Below are positions 43,026 to 52,452 of a stretch of 64,000 nucleotides of DNA, piece after piece. The stretch is from Lutibacter sp. (lineage in GTDB: Bacteria; Bacteroidota; Bacteroidia; Flavobacteriales; Flavobacteriaceae). Every line of letters starts with the position of its first letter. Position 1 is the stretch's first letter. The notes below the pieces were generated by a model, which worked only from the letters and a program-made list of their open reading frames with translations, made no database searches and had not been told where the DNA came from. Both the position numbers and the translations under genes were made by a program. The stretch spans positions 43,632 to 107,631 of the forward strand of contig JAUXPH010000058.1 of NCBI GenBank assembly GCA_030683995.1, in the 5' to 3' direction.

Positions 43026-43183
43026 TTGAAACTCAAACCATCCACGATTTGAAGTTCTTCTTTGTGAAACTCCGTGACTCTTTGTGCAACTTTGTGTAAC
43101 AGTTATTTCACAAAGATGCACAAAGAAAAACAATAAGACGCACAAAGTTGAATGCTTAATGAATTGTCTAAAAAACACTAAAA
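43026..43183. repeat. Inserted intergenic repeat between trpB and trpA
   Basis: A 158-nt spacer in an otherwise gapless operon. It contains ctttgtgaaactccgtgac, ctctttgtgcaactttgtg and, in inverse, cacaaagatgcacaaag and cgcacaaag, so it can fold into a stem of CTTTGTG/CACAAAG arms. The wording is typical of a dispersed flavobacterial repeat. No ORF and no clear terminator run. Confidence 0.65.
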
Positions 43184-43948
43184 ATGAACAGAATAAATCA
43201 AAAATTACAGGAAAATAAAAAACTATTGTCCATTTATTTTACGGCAGGTTTCCCAAAAATAAACGACACGGTTTCCATTATTGAAAATTTGGAAAAAAGC
43301 GGCGTCGATTTTATTGAAATCGGTTTGCCATTTAGCGATCCGTTGGCCGACGGACCAACCATTCAGGCGAGTTCAACACAAGCTTTGGACAACGGAATGT
43401 CTTCCGAAGTGTTGTTCAATCAATTGAAAGATATTCGCAAAACGGTCAAAATTCCCTTAATTATAATGGGTTATTTTAATCCGATGATGCAGTATGGCGT
43501 GGAAAATTTCTGCAAAAAATGCGCTGAAATTGGTATAGACGGATTGATCATTCCCGATTTGCCGGTTGATGTTTACAACGATCATTATAAATCCATTTTT
43601 GAAAAATACGGTCTTATCAATGTGTTTCTGATTACGCCGCAAACTTCTTTGGAGCGCATTCAGTTTATCGACCAAATTTCCGAAGGATTTATTTATATGG
43701 TGAGCTCGGCAAGCGTTACGGGCTCACAAAATGCTTTTGGAAAATCACAAGATGATTATTTTAAACGCATTGCCGATTTAAATTTAAAATCGCCCCAAAT
43801 TATTGGATTTGGAATTTCTAATGCTGATACCTTTAAACAAGCCATAAAATATGCAAAAGGTGCCATTATTGGCTCTGCATTCGTAAAATATTTGGATGAA
43901 AACGGCACAGCCAACATCCATAAATTTGTGAGTGGCATCATTGATTAA
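43184..43948 (+). CDS. trpA: Tryptophan synthase alpha chain
   Basis: 254-aa TIM barrel that releases indole from indoleglycerol phosphate. Catalytic Glu in DFIEIGLPFSDPLADGPTIQ, Asp in GIDGLIIPDLPVD, FLITPQTSLERI, IYMVSSASVTGSQ and GFGISNADT. Last gene of the trp operon, set apart from trpB by an inserted repeat. Confidence 0.96.
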   Translation: MNRINQKLQENKKLLSIYFTAGFPKINDTVSIIENLEKSGVDFIEIGLPFSDPLADGPTIQASSTQALDNGMSSEVLFNQLKDIRKTVKIPLIIMGYFNPMMQYGVENFCKKCAEIGIDGLIIPDLPVDVYNDHYKSIFEKYGLINVFLITPQTSLERIQFIDQISEGFIYMVSSASVTGSQNAFGKSQDDYFKRIADLNLKSPQIIGFGISNADTFKQAIKYAKGAIIGSAFVKYLDENGTANIHKFVSGIID

Positions 43949-43982
43949 TGCCTTTAATCAAATCTATAAAAATATCAAAAAA

Positions 43983-44215
43983 ATGGAAAACCCTAAAAGA
44001 GCCGGAAACAATCCCTTGGCAGTTGAATTGGAAGAAGGAAAAAATATGCCTGATGCACTTGCGGCTTGTCTGAAAGTCAGCTATTTTGCAACGGATTGCA
44101 CAAAGGTTCTGGAATGAGTCCCATTGTTTTTATAGCTGAAAAAACGGAAACAAAGTACTTGTGTTCATGTAAACAAACCAAAAACGCGCCATTTTGCGAT
44201 GGGGCGCATAAATAA
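43983..44215 (+). pseudogene. CDGSH iron-sulfur domain protein, broken by frameshift and stop
   Basis: The first frame reads MENPKRAGNNPLAVELEEGKN and then leaves the family. One base further the sequence continues KYA-stop-CTCGLSESQLFCNGLHKGSGMSPIVFIAEKTETKYLCSCKQTKNAPFCDGAHK. Restoring one A in the run near 44040 and reading TGA as the usual Trp gives a normal two-CDGSH protein. The first cluster site is also eroded (CNGLHKG in place of CDGSHKG). So there are at least two inactivating changes plus active-site drift. The family binds 2Fe-2S clusters through three Cys and one His. Confidence 0.88.
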
Positions 44216-44881
44216 TTAAAAAAACTTTTTGTATTGTAACACCCTAAAATCAAACGTATTTATTTTGGGTTTTTGTTTTTTTAAACGTTGGTAATCAGGA
44301 TTGCTTCCAACCGCACGATTTGCGCTTCCCGATGGCGCCGTTAAAGAAATTACCATTATTTTTCTGCTTGTTTTATGCTCTTGGATTTCAAATTCATGAA
44401 TTTTTGGTGTTTCGGCAGAAATTAATCTGAGCGGTATATTTTTTTCTTTTAATTGTCTTCTTAAATGATATTCAGGTCCGTTTTTACTGCTTCCGCCAGT
44501 TAACAAAAGCGTATGAACTTTCGAGTTTTGTTTGATATAAAACAACAAATCTCTTAAAATAATAGTTGTCATTCCCAAATCGGAAGCATCCATTTTTAGG
44601 CGTTCGCAAGATTCAACAATGTCACAAATACCCAAATTGTTTTCAAATAAGAATTTTTTCCGCTGTTGAATTGCCAATTCGGAAGTTTCAAAATGTAGAT
44701 TCAACTTAAATATTTCATCTAAAATTTTCCATAATTGTCCGTCAATACTGCCATAACAAAAATCAACATCCCCTTTTTTTAAATTTCCCAATGAAAATCG
44801 GGGCGGAGGCAAAGTTCCCACAATGAGTTTTGTTGCGCCTTCAGGAATAAACGGTTTGTATGGATGTTTGTGGATAAACAT
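44216..44881 (-). CDS. Uracil-DNA glycosylase superfamily protein
   Basis: 221 aa. N-terminal IVGTLPPPRFS matches the GxxPG/GTLPP water-activating loop of mismatch-type UDG relatives. VDFCYGSIDGQLWKILDEIF resembles the Phe/Trp base-binding region, and a later LTAPSGSANRAVGS segment resembles the SPS/HPSP loop. Family 4/5/6-type specificity cannot be told. No Fe-S Cys set. Starts close to the divergent FUSC gene. Confidence 0.8.
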   Translation of the reverse strand: MFIHKHPYKPFIPEGATKLIVGTLPPPRFSLGNLKKGDVDFCYGSIDGQLWKILDEIFKLNLHFETSELAIQQRKKFLFENNLGICDIVESCERLKMDASDLGMTTIILRDLLFYIKQNSKVHTLLLTGGSSKNGPEYHLRRQLKEKNIPLRLISAETPKIHEFEIQEHKTSRKIMVISLTAPSGSANRAVGSNPDYQRLKKQKPKINTFDFRVLQYKKFF

Positions 44882-44989
44882 TTCTTGTTGTTAAGCAATC
44901 TCAAAATAATTGTTAAATATGCCAATATAAAAACAAAAAGTAAATGAAGTGAAAAAATACGATGTAAATTTGCCTTTGAATTCAATTTT

Positions 44990-47218
44990 ATGCTAGAATC
45001 AATTAACAGGTTTTTAAAAAGTTTAGATTTTCTGAAAGGAATTGTGATGGCAGTGGCCATGCTGATTCCCGTTTTTTTGAGTCAATATTTTTTTGATGAC
45101 ATTCATTTTGGTTTTAGCATAGCGCTTGGTGTCTTGTTTTGTTCGCCAACCGATGTTCCCGGAAGCAACAAACACGTGTTTTTTGGAATTTTTATCGCCT
45201 CATTTTTATCGTTTGGCTTAACATTGCTCTTTGGTTCAGTCGCGAATATTTTCTGGCTTTTGTTGCCGTTATTGGGTGTTTTTGTATTTCTTGTTTCTTA
45301 TATTTCAGTTTTCGGGTTTAGGGCTTCATTAATTTCCTTTGTTGGTTTATTGGCCATTGTTTTAAGTTTTATTCACGATTATTCTGAAGAAAGCTTGTTG
45401 CTGCACGCCTCTTTAATTGCTTTGGGCGGATTGTGGTATTTGTCGCTAACCTATTTAAAATTGCAGCTGTTTCCAAAAATGCAGGTCGATCAATTGTTTT
45501 CAAAAACCATTGAAAAAACGGTAGAATATCTAAGAATTAGGGCAGAGTTGTTTGTAAATTCAAACGACAGATCGGCATTGCAACACAAATTGTTTGAGCT
45601 TCAAATTGAAATTAATGAACTTCATGAAACGCTGCGAGAAATCATTTTGGCAAGCAGAAGCAATTCCGTTACTTCAAACAGAACCAGAAGGCAACAATTG
45701 ATTTTTACGGAATTGATCGACATATTGGAACTTGCCATCGCAAATCCGGTTGATTATGAAAAGTTTGATTCGGTTTTCAAAAAGCACAAAGAGAAAACTG
45801 AAGCGTTTCAACAGCTTGTTTTTGAAATCGCAAATCATTTGGAACATATTTCAAAAGTGATCAGGAAAGAAGAAAAATTAAAGGAGAACACTAAAATTCC
45901 CGAGATCTTAAAAAATATAGACAGGCATATTGATTATTACCGAATTTTGGTGGGTTTGCCAAAAGCCAGAAAAGGAACTTTAATGTTGCTGAATCTGAAA
46001 AATTATCAGGAAAAGCAGGTTCAAAACGTAATCGCCATAGAACGTGTGTTGAATAATTACAGAAAAAATGATGAAATTTTAAGTGACAAGGAAGCCAATC
46101 GATTTATTACGCCGCAGGATTACGATTTTAAAAAGTTAACAGAAAATTTCAGTTTTAATTCTCCCATCTTTAAGCATTCTTTGCGATTGGCGATTGTGGT
46201 TTTGGTTGGTTTTGCCATAGGAAAATCGCTTTCCATGCAAAATCCTTATTGGATATTACTGACCATTATTATCATTATGCGGCCAAGTTTTGGAATGACA
46301 AAATCAAGGTCCATTCATAGGGTTGTTGGCACTTTAATTGGCGCGGCAATTGCTTCCATCGTTATTTTAATTACCCAAAACACTAATGTTTATGCTGTTA
46401 TTGCAGTAATTTCTTTGCCTTTGGCATTTTCTTTAGTCCAACTAAATTTTAGAAACGCGGCAGTTTTTGTAACCATCAACGTTATTTTTGTGTACGCTCT
46501 TTTTGAACCGAATATCTTATCGGTGATTCAATTTAGAATTTTAGATACTTTAATTGGCGCATCTTTGGCATTTGCATCAAATTATGTTTTATGGCCAACT
46601 TGGCAATTTCAAAATATTCAGGAAGATTTTATCAAAGCGATTGCATCAAACCAACATTTTTTAAAGCAAGTGGCCATTTTTTATCGCGAAAAAGGAGCCG
46701 TTTCCACTGCCTATAAATTGTCGAGAAAAGCAGCTTTTTTGGCAATAGGCGACTTAAATGCGGCTTTTCAGCGGATGAGCCAGGATCCAAAATCCAAACA
46801 AGTGGAGCTTTCCACCATTTACGAAATTGTAGTTTTTAACAATACTTTTTTGTCGTCCCTAACCGCTTTGGGAACTTTTATTAAAAATAATAAAACCTCC
46901 GATGTGCCGTCAGAATTCAATATTTATGTGGAAAATATTTGTTCTAACCTTGAATTGGCTAGCCAAATATTGGAAAAAACCGAAAATGTAAAAACAAAAA
47001 GCCCGACAAATGTTGAAGACGCTGAAAATTTATACGATACTTTTTTTGAAAATCTTTCCAAAAAACGCGACCACGAAATAGCGATGGGCGAGGAGCATTC
47101 CCAAGCAACCGGCGCTAAGTTAAAAGAAACTTTATTGGTTTCAGAACAGTTAAAATGGCTTTACAAATTGTCTGAAAAACTTATTGCATCAGCAAAAAAA
47201 TATAGCGAAACTGTTTAG
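44990..47218 (+). CDS. FUSC/YccS-family inner-membrane protein
   Basis: 742 aa. Six N-terminal helices (about 15-155: GIVMAVAMLIPVFLSQYFF ... LIALGGLWYLSLTYLKL), a cytoplasmic helical domain (170-390), a second set of six helices (about 395-530: LRLAIVVLVGFAIGKSLSMQNPYWILLTIIIIMRPSFGMTKSRSIHRVVGTLIGA) and a long C-terminal helical part. The PYWILLT...RPSFG...R..HR..GTLIGA block is the fusaric-acid-resistance family mark. Probably an efflux or envelope protein. Confidence 0.9.
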   Translation: MLESINRFLKSLDFLKGIVMAVAMLIPVFLSQYFFDDIHFGFSIALGVLFCSPTDVPGSNKHVFFGIFIASFLSFGLTLLFGSVANIFWLLLPLLGVFVFLVSYISVFGFRASLISFVGLLAIVLSFIHDYSEESLLLHASLIALGGLWYLSLTYLKLQLFPKMQVDQLFSKTIEKTVEYLRIRAELFVNSNDRSALQHKLFELQIEINELHETLREIILASRSNSVTSNRTRRQQLIFTELIDILELAIANPVDYEKFDSVFKKHKEKTEAFQQLVFEIANHLEHISKVIRKEEKLKENTKIPEILKNIDRHIDYYRILVGLPKARKGTLMLLNLKNYQEKQVQNVIAIERVLNNYRKNDEILSDKEANRFITPQDYDFKKLTENFSFNSPIFKHSLRLAIVVLVGFAIGKSLSMQNPYWILLTIIIIMRPSFGMTKSRSIHRVVGTLIGAAIASIVILITQNTNVYAVIAVISLPLAFSLVQLNFRNAAVFVTINVIFVYALFEPNILSVIQFRILDTLIGASLAFASNYVLWPTWQFQNIQEDFIKAIASNQHFLKQVAIFYREKGAVSTAYKLSRKAAFLAIGDLNAAFQRMSQDPKSKQVELSTIYEIVVFNNTFLSSLTALGTFIKNNKTSDVPSEFNIYVENICSNLELASQILEKTENVKTKSPTNVEDAENLYDTFFENLSKKRDHEIAMGEEHSQATGAKLKETLLVSEQLKWLYKLSEKLIASAKKYSETV

Positions 47219-47240
47219 TGTTAGGAAAAATATTTGGGTG

Positions 47241-47328
47241 TTTCCCGCCAGCTGGCGGGCCGCGCTTTACGCTACAATCTTTTTATCGGTAAAAGCCTCT
47301 AAAAAGTATTTTCACTTCAATCGCTAAC
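47241..47328. repeat. Dispersed ~95-nt repeat (gcgttaggg family), copy 3
   Basis: Inverse orientation: palindrome cccgccagctggcggg, then gctttacgctacaatctttttatcggtaaa and ttcacttcaatcgctaac. Same pattern as 11621-11714. It lies between the convergent FUSC and amidohydrolase genes. Confidence 0.75.
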
Positions 47329-47411
47329 ACAAATTGAAATACAAAATTAGATTTTTGATATAAATATTTTAAACTTGAAACCTTAAACTTAAAACTTTTT
47401 ATCTAAATCAA

Positions 47412-49028
47412 CTATTTCACTTTCACGCCGCCAACATACGTTTCTTCAACATTTATTTTTGAAATTTTTTCAGCTTCAATTTCCATAATATTTTTGTTCA
47501 ACACAATAAAATCGGCCATTTTCCCAACTTCTATGCTTCCTTTTTCTTTTTCTTCAAAATTGGAATAAGCCGCCCAAATGGTCATTCCTTTTAAAGTTTC
47601 TTCTCTTGTCAAAGCATTTTCCATCTGAAAGCCATTTTCAGGGAAATTGTTTAAATCTTTGCGCGCCACAGCTGCGTAGAAAGTCAATAACGGACTCACT
47701 TTTTCAACCGGAAAATCGGTTCCTAAAGCAATTTTTCCATACGTGTTCAATAAAACTTTATAGGCATAAGCGCCTTTCATTCTTTCTTTTCCAACTCTGT
47801 CGGTAGCCCAATACATATCAGAAGTTGCGTGTGTTGGCTGTACCGATGGCAAGATATTTTCGAAATAATTAAAATCGGCTACATCAACAATTTGCGCGTG
47901 TTCAATTCTCCATCGGCTGTCTTTTTTGCCTTTTAAAACTTCTTTATAGGTTTTTAGCATCACGTAATTTGCCGAGTCGCCAATAGCATGCGTATTCATT
48001 TGAAAGTCGGTCGCAGCAATTTTTTCGGCAAATTCTTTCAATTTATCCAAAGGCGTTACCAAAGCGCCAAAATGATTGTGTTGGTCGCTATACGGTTTTT
48101 TCATGGCAGCGCCACGAGAGCCCAAAGCACCATCTGAATAAACTTTAAAGGAACGAACATTTAATCGGTCGGTTTTAAAAATACCATTTTTCGCATAATA
48201 AGCGATGTTTTCATCACTTGCCGAAACCATAGCGTAGATTCTTATTTTTAAGGCACCTGCTTGCTGTAAACTGTCAATTAATTGAATGGTTTCTATGGAG
48301 AGCCCGGCATCATCAACCGTGGTTAATCCCAAATCAAAACAAATTTTTTCTGCATCTTTTAAAGCTTCAATATTAACTTTTTGAGAAGGTTTTGGAATTT
48401 TCGCTTCAATTAATTCCATAGGCGCATCAATAAATATGCCTGTTAATTTTCCGTTTTTATGAAGTATTTCTCCTCCTGAAAATGGTGTTTTTACAGTTAT
48501 TCCCGCTAAATCTATGGCCGCTTGATTCGCCAACAGCGCGTGACCGTCAATTCTTGTGATGGCAATTGGCGTCGATGGAAACAGTTCATCCAATTTTTCT
48601 TTGGTCGGAAATTCTTTTACTTCCCAATCATTTTGGTCCCAACCGCGACCAGTGATGTACGTTGCATTGTTTTCTTTTTGAAAATCAACAATTCGCTTTA
48701 TCACTTCATCAAAACTTTTGGTATCGGTTAAATCAACTTTTTGTTGCTGCAATCCCAATCCGTAAAAATGGCAGTGTGCGTCAATAAATCCGGGAACAAT
48801 TGTTTTTCCTTTTACATCATTTATAAAGGTTGCGGCATATTTGTCCTGAATTTCTTTTGTGGTTCCCACCGCAACAATTTTACCGTCTTTGATGGCAAAA
48901 GCCTCGGCTTTGTCAAAATTTTCATTCACCGTATAAATATTGGCATTGATGACAATGGTGTCCACTTTTTCTTTCTTAGTGCACGAAATTCCTGTAATTA
49001 ACAAGAGAAGTAAAATGACTTTTTTCAT
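47412..49028 (-). CDS. Amidohydrolase (YtcJ-like), lipoprotein
   Basis: 538 aa. Lipoprotein signal MKKVILLLLLITGISC, Cys16. The metal-dependent amidohydrolase 3 domain shows GFIDAHCHFYG (HxH), GRGWDQNDW, FKVYSDGALGSRGA (Lys/Asp region), MNTHAIGD, WRIEHAQIV, LGTDFPVEK and the final GKMADFIVLNKNI. Likely outer-leaflet or periplasmic, acting on N-acyl or imide bonds; substrate unknown. Its ATG directly follows a start-codon repeat and it may be co-transcribed with the M28 peptidase gene upstream. Confidence 0.92.
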   Translation of the reverse strand: MKKVILLLLLITGISCTKKEKVDTIVINANIYTVNENFDKAEAFAIKDGKIVAVGTTKEIQDKYAATFINDVKGKTIVPGFIDAHCHFYGLGLQQQKVDLTDTKSFDEVIKRIVDFQKENNATYITGRGWDQNDWEVKEFPTKEKLDELFPSTPIAITRIDGHALLANQAAIDLAGITVKTPFSGGEILHKNGKLTGIFIDAPMELIEAKIPKPSQKVNIEALKDAEKICFDLGLTTVDDAGLSIETIQLIDSLQQAGALKIRIYAMVSASDENIAYYAKNGIFKTDRLNVRSFKVYSDGALGSRGAAMKKPYSDQHNHFGALVTPLDKLKEFAEKIAATDFQMNTHAIGDSANYVMLKTYKEVLKGKKDSRWRIEHAQIVDVADFNYFENILPSVQPTHATSDMYWATDRVGKERMKGAYAYKVLLNTYGKIALGTDFPVEKVSPLLTFYAAVARKDLNNFPENGFQMENALTREETLKGMTIWAAYSNFEEKEKGSIEVGKMADFIVLNKNIMEIEAEKISKINVEETYVGGVKVK

Positions 49029-49116
49029 CTGTTTAAATTTTATTTTTTAGCGGTAACAGCTGCTGTTCGCCATTAATCATTCCTGTGTGTATAAAAATTT
49101 GTGAGGCTCGTTTCAT
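49029..49116 (-). repeat. Start-codon-linked repeat, copy at the amidohydrolase gene
   Basis: An 88-nt unit from ATGAAACGAGCC at 49116 to TTTAAACAG directly before the ATG at 49028. It begins 5 nt after the stop of the M28 peptidase gene. The most diverged copy: CAGCTGTTACC replaces CATCTGTACC, leaving CTGTT to pair with AACAG. One mini-ORF (MKRASQIF...) spans the unit. Confidence 0.82.
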
Positions 49117-49121
49117 TTTTT

Positions 49122-50525
49122 TTATTGTAAATAGTTGTCTAACAAATAAACCAATGCTGCCATAGAAGCGGCTCCCAGTTCAAGTTCGCGTTTATTCACT
49201 TTATCAAAAGTGTCATTTGCGGCGTGATGATAATCAAAATATCGCTGGGAGTCGGGTTTGTAACTAATTAAAGTAGTGGTTTCCGCTTTTAGCGGATCAA
49301 TATCGGCGCCGCCGTAGCCTTCATTGATATCGTGTAATCCGTAAGGGGCAAGCAATGATTTCCAACTTTTAATCAACGCCAAATTTTTGCCGTTGGCGTC
49401 GATAGAAAATCCTCTCGGGGTAAATCCGCCAGAATCTGATTCTAAAGCTGCAATATGATTTTCATTATTTTTTTTGGCTTCTTCAGCATATTTTCTGCCG
49501 CCTCGCAATCCGTTTTCTTCATTCATAAACAATACGGCGCGAATGGTGTGTTTTGGTTTGATGCCGTTTAGTTGAAAAAGCCTTAAAACTTCAATAGATT
49601 GCACAATGCCTGTACCGTCATCGTGGGCGCCATCACCCAAATCCCAAGAATCTAAATGTCCGCCAACAGTGATGTAGGTATCAGGAAATTCGCTTCCTGT
49701 CATTTCGCCAATCACGTTAAATGAAGGAGCGTCCGGCAATGTTTCGCAGCTTTGTTTGAAGTAAAACTTCAAGTTCGGATTTTCTTTTAATTTTTCACTC
49801 AATAAATTTGCTGCTATGGTGCTGATTGCCGCTGCAGGAACTTTTTCATTATCCGGAATATCGCCGTAACCCATAGCGCCAGTATGCGGAAAATTGTCAA
49901 TACTGTGTGTCATCGAGCGAACAATAACGCCTAATACACCAAATTTACCGGTTACTTTTGCACCGCCGCCACGCTGGTCAACGCAACCGCCGTACGACTT
50001 AAAAGTTTCAATAAGGGTATCTTCAAAAGGACGGTTAAAAAATACGATTTTCCCTCTCAATTTTTCGCCTAAAGCTTCGGCTTCGGCCAAACTATTTACT
50101 TCTACAACTTCACCCGAAACGCCTTTTTTAGGAGTTGGAACAGAACCGCCCAAAGCGCAAATTGCCACATCATATTTAATTTTACCAATGGTAAAATAGG
50201 CAACTTCCTTTTCGCCTCTCACCCAATGCGGAACCATTACGGGCTGTAGCCAAACCTTGTCGAAACCTAAGTCTTTCATTAATTTTTCGCCCCATTCAAC
50301 CGCTTGTTGGGCTTGAGGAGAACCCGACAATCGTCCGCCAATATTGTTGGATAAATGATCAAGCCATTGGTAAGATTTTCCATTGCTTAAAGCCGAATTA
50401 AACAGTTGTCTAACAACAATTGAATCGGCTTTGTTTACAGTTGGTTCACTATTTTTTACAGATTTAAGACTGTTAAAAGAGGAAAATGCAATAAGTAGGA
50501 TTACTGCAATAAAAAAATGTTTCAT
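49122..50525 (-). CDS. Exported M28-family metallopeptidase
   Basis: 467 aa with a signal peptide (MKHFFIAVILLIAFSSFNSL). A PA-type insert lies at about 140-260 and the M28 zinc site follows: VGGHLDSWDLGDGAHDDGTG (His, Asp), FMNEENGLRGG (Glu pair), DSGGFTPRGF (Asp) and YHHAANDTFDKV (last His). This resembles plasma glutamate carboxypeptidase-like aminopeptidases. Expected in the periplasm or outside. Upstream gene of the pair with the lipoprotein amidohydrolase. Confidence 0.93.
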   Translation of the reverse strand: MKHFFIAVILLIAFSSFNSLKSVKNSEPTVNKADSIVVRQLFNSALSNGKSYQWLDHLSNNIGGRLSGSPQAQQAVEWGEKLMKDLGFDKVWLQPVMVPHWVRGEKEVAYFTIGKIKYDVAICALGGSVPTPKKGVSGEVVEVNSLAEAEALGEKLRGKIVFFNRPFEDTLIETFKSYGGCVDQRGGGAKVTGKFGVLGVIVRSMTHSIDNFPHTGAMGYGDIPDNEKVPAAAISTIAANLLSEKLKENPNLKFYFKQSCETLPDAPSFNVIGEMTGSEFPDTYITVGGHLDSWDLGDGAHDDGTGIVQSIEVLRLFQLNGIKPKHTIRAVLFMNEENGLRGGRKYAEEAKKNNENHIAALESDSGGFTPRGFSIDANGKNLALIKSWKSLLAPYGLHDINEGYGGADIDPLKAETTTLISYKPDSQRYFDYHHAANDTFDKVNKRELELGAASMAALVYLLDNYLQ

Positions 50526-50585
50526 TCGATGTAGTTTTTTAAAGTGCCTAAACTACATAAAAAAGTTTAATTTTTTAGAATTCTG

Positions 50586-52328
50586 CTACAAATCAAATTT
50601 ATAGGTTAAACCACCCAAAATTTGCAAGGTTTGCACCTGATAATTTAAAAATCGGTGGTATTTTTCGCCTAAGGCATTGTTGATTTTTGCAAATACGGTA
50701 AGCCTGTCTGAAAAGTTATAACCGCCATTCAGGTTTAAATCCATATACGATTCATTTGTTACGATAACACCATTTTGGGCTGTAAAACCATAAGGAATCA
50801 CAAAATCTTCGGTTTCGCCGTTGTAAAATAATTTTGCGCCCGCAAACCAATCTTTATTTTGATAGTCGGCCGAAATAGTACCCATCATTTTTGGCGTATT
50901 CCAGGCTTCTAGCAGCGTTTCAACGGTATTGTGTGAATAGTTTAGCGTTCCGGTAAAATTAAATTCTTTGGAAGCGTCAATGGTTATTTCCCCGAAAAAC
51001 CCTAAAGTTTTAACGTTGTCGTAAACCACTCCAAATGAATTTCCTGCTTCATAGCCTTTTTCAACAAGTATGATGGTTCCGTCAGTTTTTGTCTGATTTT
51101 GGATAAAAAACGGTTTATTTTTTTCAGAAGTATGGCTTACATTAAAATTATAGCCAATATTTGACGCCAATTTTCCTTTTGTGCCAACATAAGCCCTGTA
51201 TTGTTTGTCGGTTTGCTGAATATCTAAGGTTGGAGAAACAAACGGATTTTCTTCAGCAAAACTTTTATAGGAATTTTGCTCTAAATCACCTGTTACGCCT
51301 GCAAAAACGGTCAACACTTCATCAATCATTTTAAAGGAGGTTGTCACATTTGGATAGGCAAAATAGTCGTTACTTTTATGCTCCAAATCGTTCACATAAT
51401 ACAATTTTGCACCTAGATTAAGCGTAAAACTTTCTCTGACAATTTCTAAATTCGGACTGAAACCCAAATTTAAAAAACTGTAATTTACATCGTTTCCGTC
51501 GGTATAACTTTGTTTAAATCGGCCGGAAATAAGATCAACCAAAAATTCTCCATTGATCTTTTCCTTCGAAATAGGAAATTCCAATGTTGGTTTTACCAGC
51601 AATCGTATTTCATTGCTGTTATAATCATCTGAAAAATTCACGATTTCAGCAGAAGCACCTCGAAAAAAGGAATCTTCAAAGCTCACTTTGCCGCCTCCGT
51701 AAACAGTTTTGTAGATTTGTTCTTCATCCATAGCTGCAATAAAAGCATCGCCATAAGTGATCTCATCCGACAAACCGTAATAATTTTGCTTTTTTAACTG
51801 GGAACCTGCATTGATTTGAAAGTTGTAATAGCGGTCAAATTGTTTGTAATAAACATCAATTTTTGAGTCGGAAAAATTATCGTTCAGCAGTAAATCTTTG
51901 ATGCCGCCTTCTGAAGAAAGGTGGTTTAAAAATATTCCGAAATCGTTGTTCTTTTTGTCTCCAAAGTGCACAAAAGCATCAAGAAACGGGGTATTGAAAT
52001 TTCCATATCCTGCGGAGAGATAATTTTCATAAAAACGTTCTTTCGGACCTCTCGCAATACTTTGCGCTTTTCCTTTTGAAGGCGAAAAAGTGGAGGCCAC
52101 CGGAACTGAAAAAATGCTGTAACTCACTTTTTCTTTTGCCAGATTTTTTGTTTCATTTTCTATATTGGGATTCGACCTAACCTTAAACGCATCTGAAATA
52201 GTTGGCGCATAAGGCTTTTCAACGGTGATTTCTTCAGTTTTTAAGGTGTCCTTTTTCTTTGTTATCTGAGAAAAGGATACGCTAGTCACTAAAATGAAAA
52301 ATGAAGTTATAATGAGTTTATGATGCAT
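50586..52328 (-). CDS. TonB-dependent receptor-like outer-membrane barrel
   Basis: 580 aa. Signal peptide MHHKLIITSFFILVTSVSFSQ; the mature start ITKKKDTLKTEEITVEKPYAPTISDAFKV is a typical flavobacterial outer-membrane motif. Many alternating beta strands follow (FYENYLSAGYGNFNTPFLDAFVHFG, YMDLNLNGGYNFSDRLTVFAKINNALGEKYHRFLNYQ). The last strand ends in Leu after GGLTYKFDL. No plug domain is present, so it is not a full TonB receptor. It follows the 1005-aa TPR gene, with which it often pairs. Confidence 0.87.
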   Translation of the reverse strand: MHHKLIITSFFILVTSVSFSQITKKKDTLKTEEITVEKPYAPTISDAFKVRSNPNIENETKNLAKEKVSYSIFSVPVASTFSPSKGKAQSIARGPKERFYENYLSAGYGNFNTPFLDAFVHFGDKKNNDFGIFLNHLSSEGGIKDLLLNDNFSDSKIDVYYKQFDRYYNFQINAGSQLKKQNYYGLSDEITYGDAFIAAMDEEQIYKTVYGGGKVSFEDSFFRGASAEIVNFSDDYNSNEIRLLVKPTLEFPISKEKINGEFLVDLISGRFKQSYTDGNDVNYSFLNLGFSPNLEIVRESFTLNLGAKLYYVNDLEHKSNDYFAYPNVTTSFKMIDEVLTVFAGVTGDLEQNSYKSFAEENPFVSPTLDIQQTDKQYRAYVGTKGKLASNIGYNFNVSHTSEKNKPFFIQNQTKTDGTIILVEKGYEAGNSFGVVYDNVKTLGFFGEITIDASKEFNFTGTLNYSHNTVETLLEAWNTPKMMGTISADYQNKDWFAGAKLFYNGETEDFVIPYGFTAQNGVIVTNESYMDLNLNGGYNFSDRLTVFAKINNALGEKYHRFLNYQVQTLQILGGLTYKFDL

Positions 52329-52370
52329 CGTTTTTATGTTGTTTAATTGTTTAACGGTTTATTTGTTTCC

Positions 52371-52404
52371 CTTCGGCTCCACTTCGACTACGCTCAGTGA
52401 CCGC
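52371..52404. repeat. Dispersed intergenic repeat (gcggtcactgagcgtag...), copy 2
   Basis: cttcggctccacttcgactacgctcagtgaccgc, the inverse of 22848-22882 with one change. It lies in the 124-nt gap between the TPR gene and the barrel gene. Confidence 0.75.
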
Positions 52405-52452
52405 ACTCAGGGTGCCAAATTTTTCATTGGCTAATTGCCTAATTTTAAATTA

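Noticed and set aside
43983..44117. The 44-codon ORF starting MENPKRAG as a real small protein
   Set aside because: Its second half is the out-of-frame reading of a CDGSH domain; it is the front of a frameshifted pseudogene.
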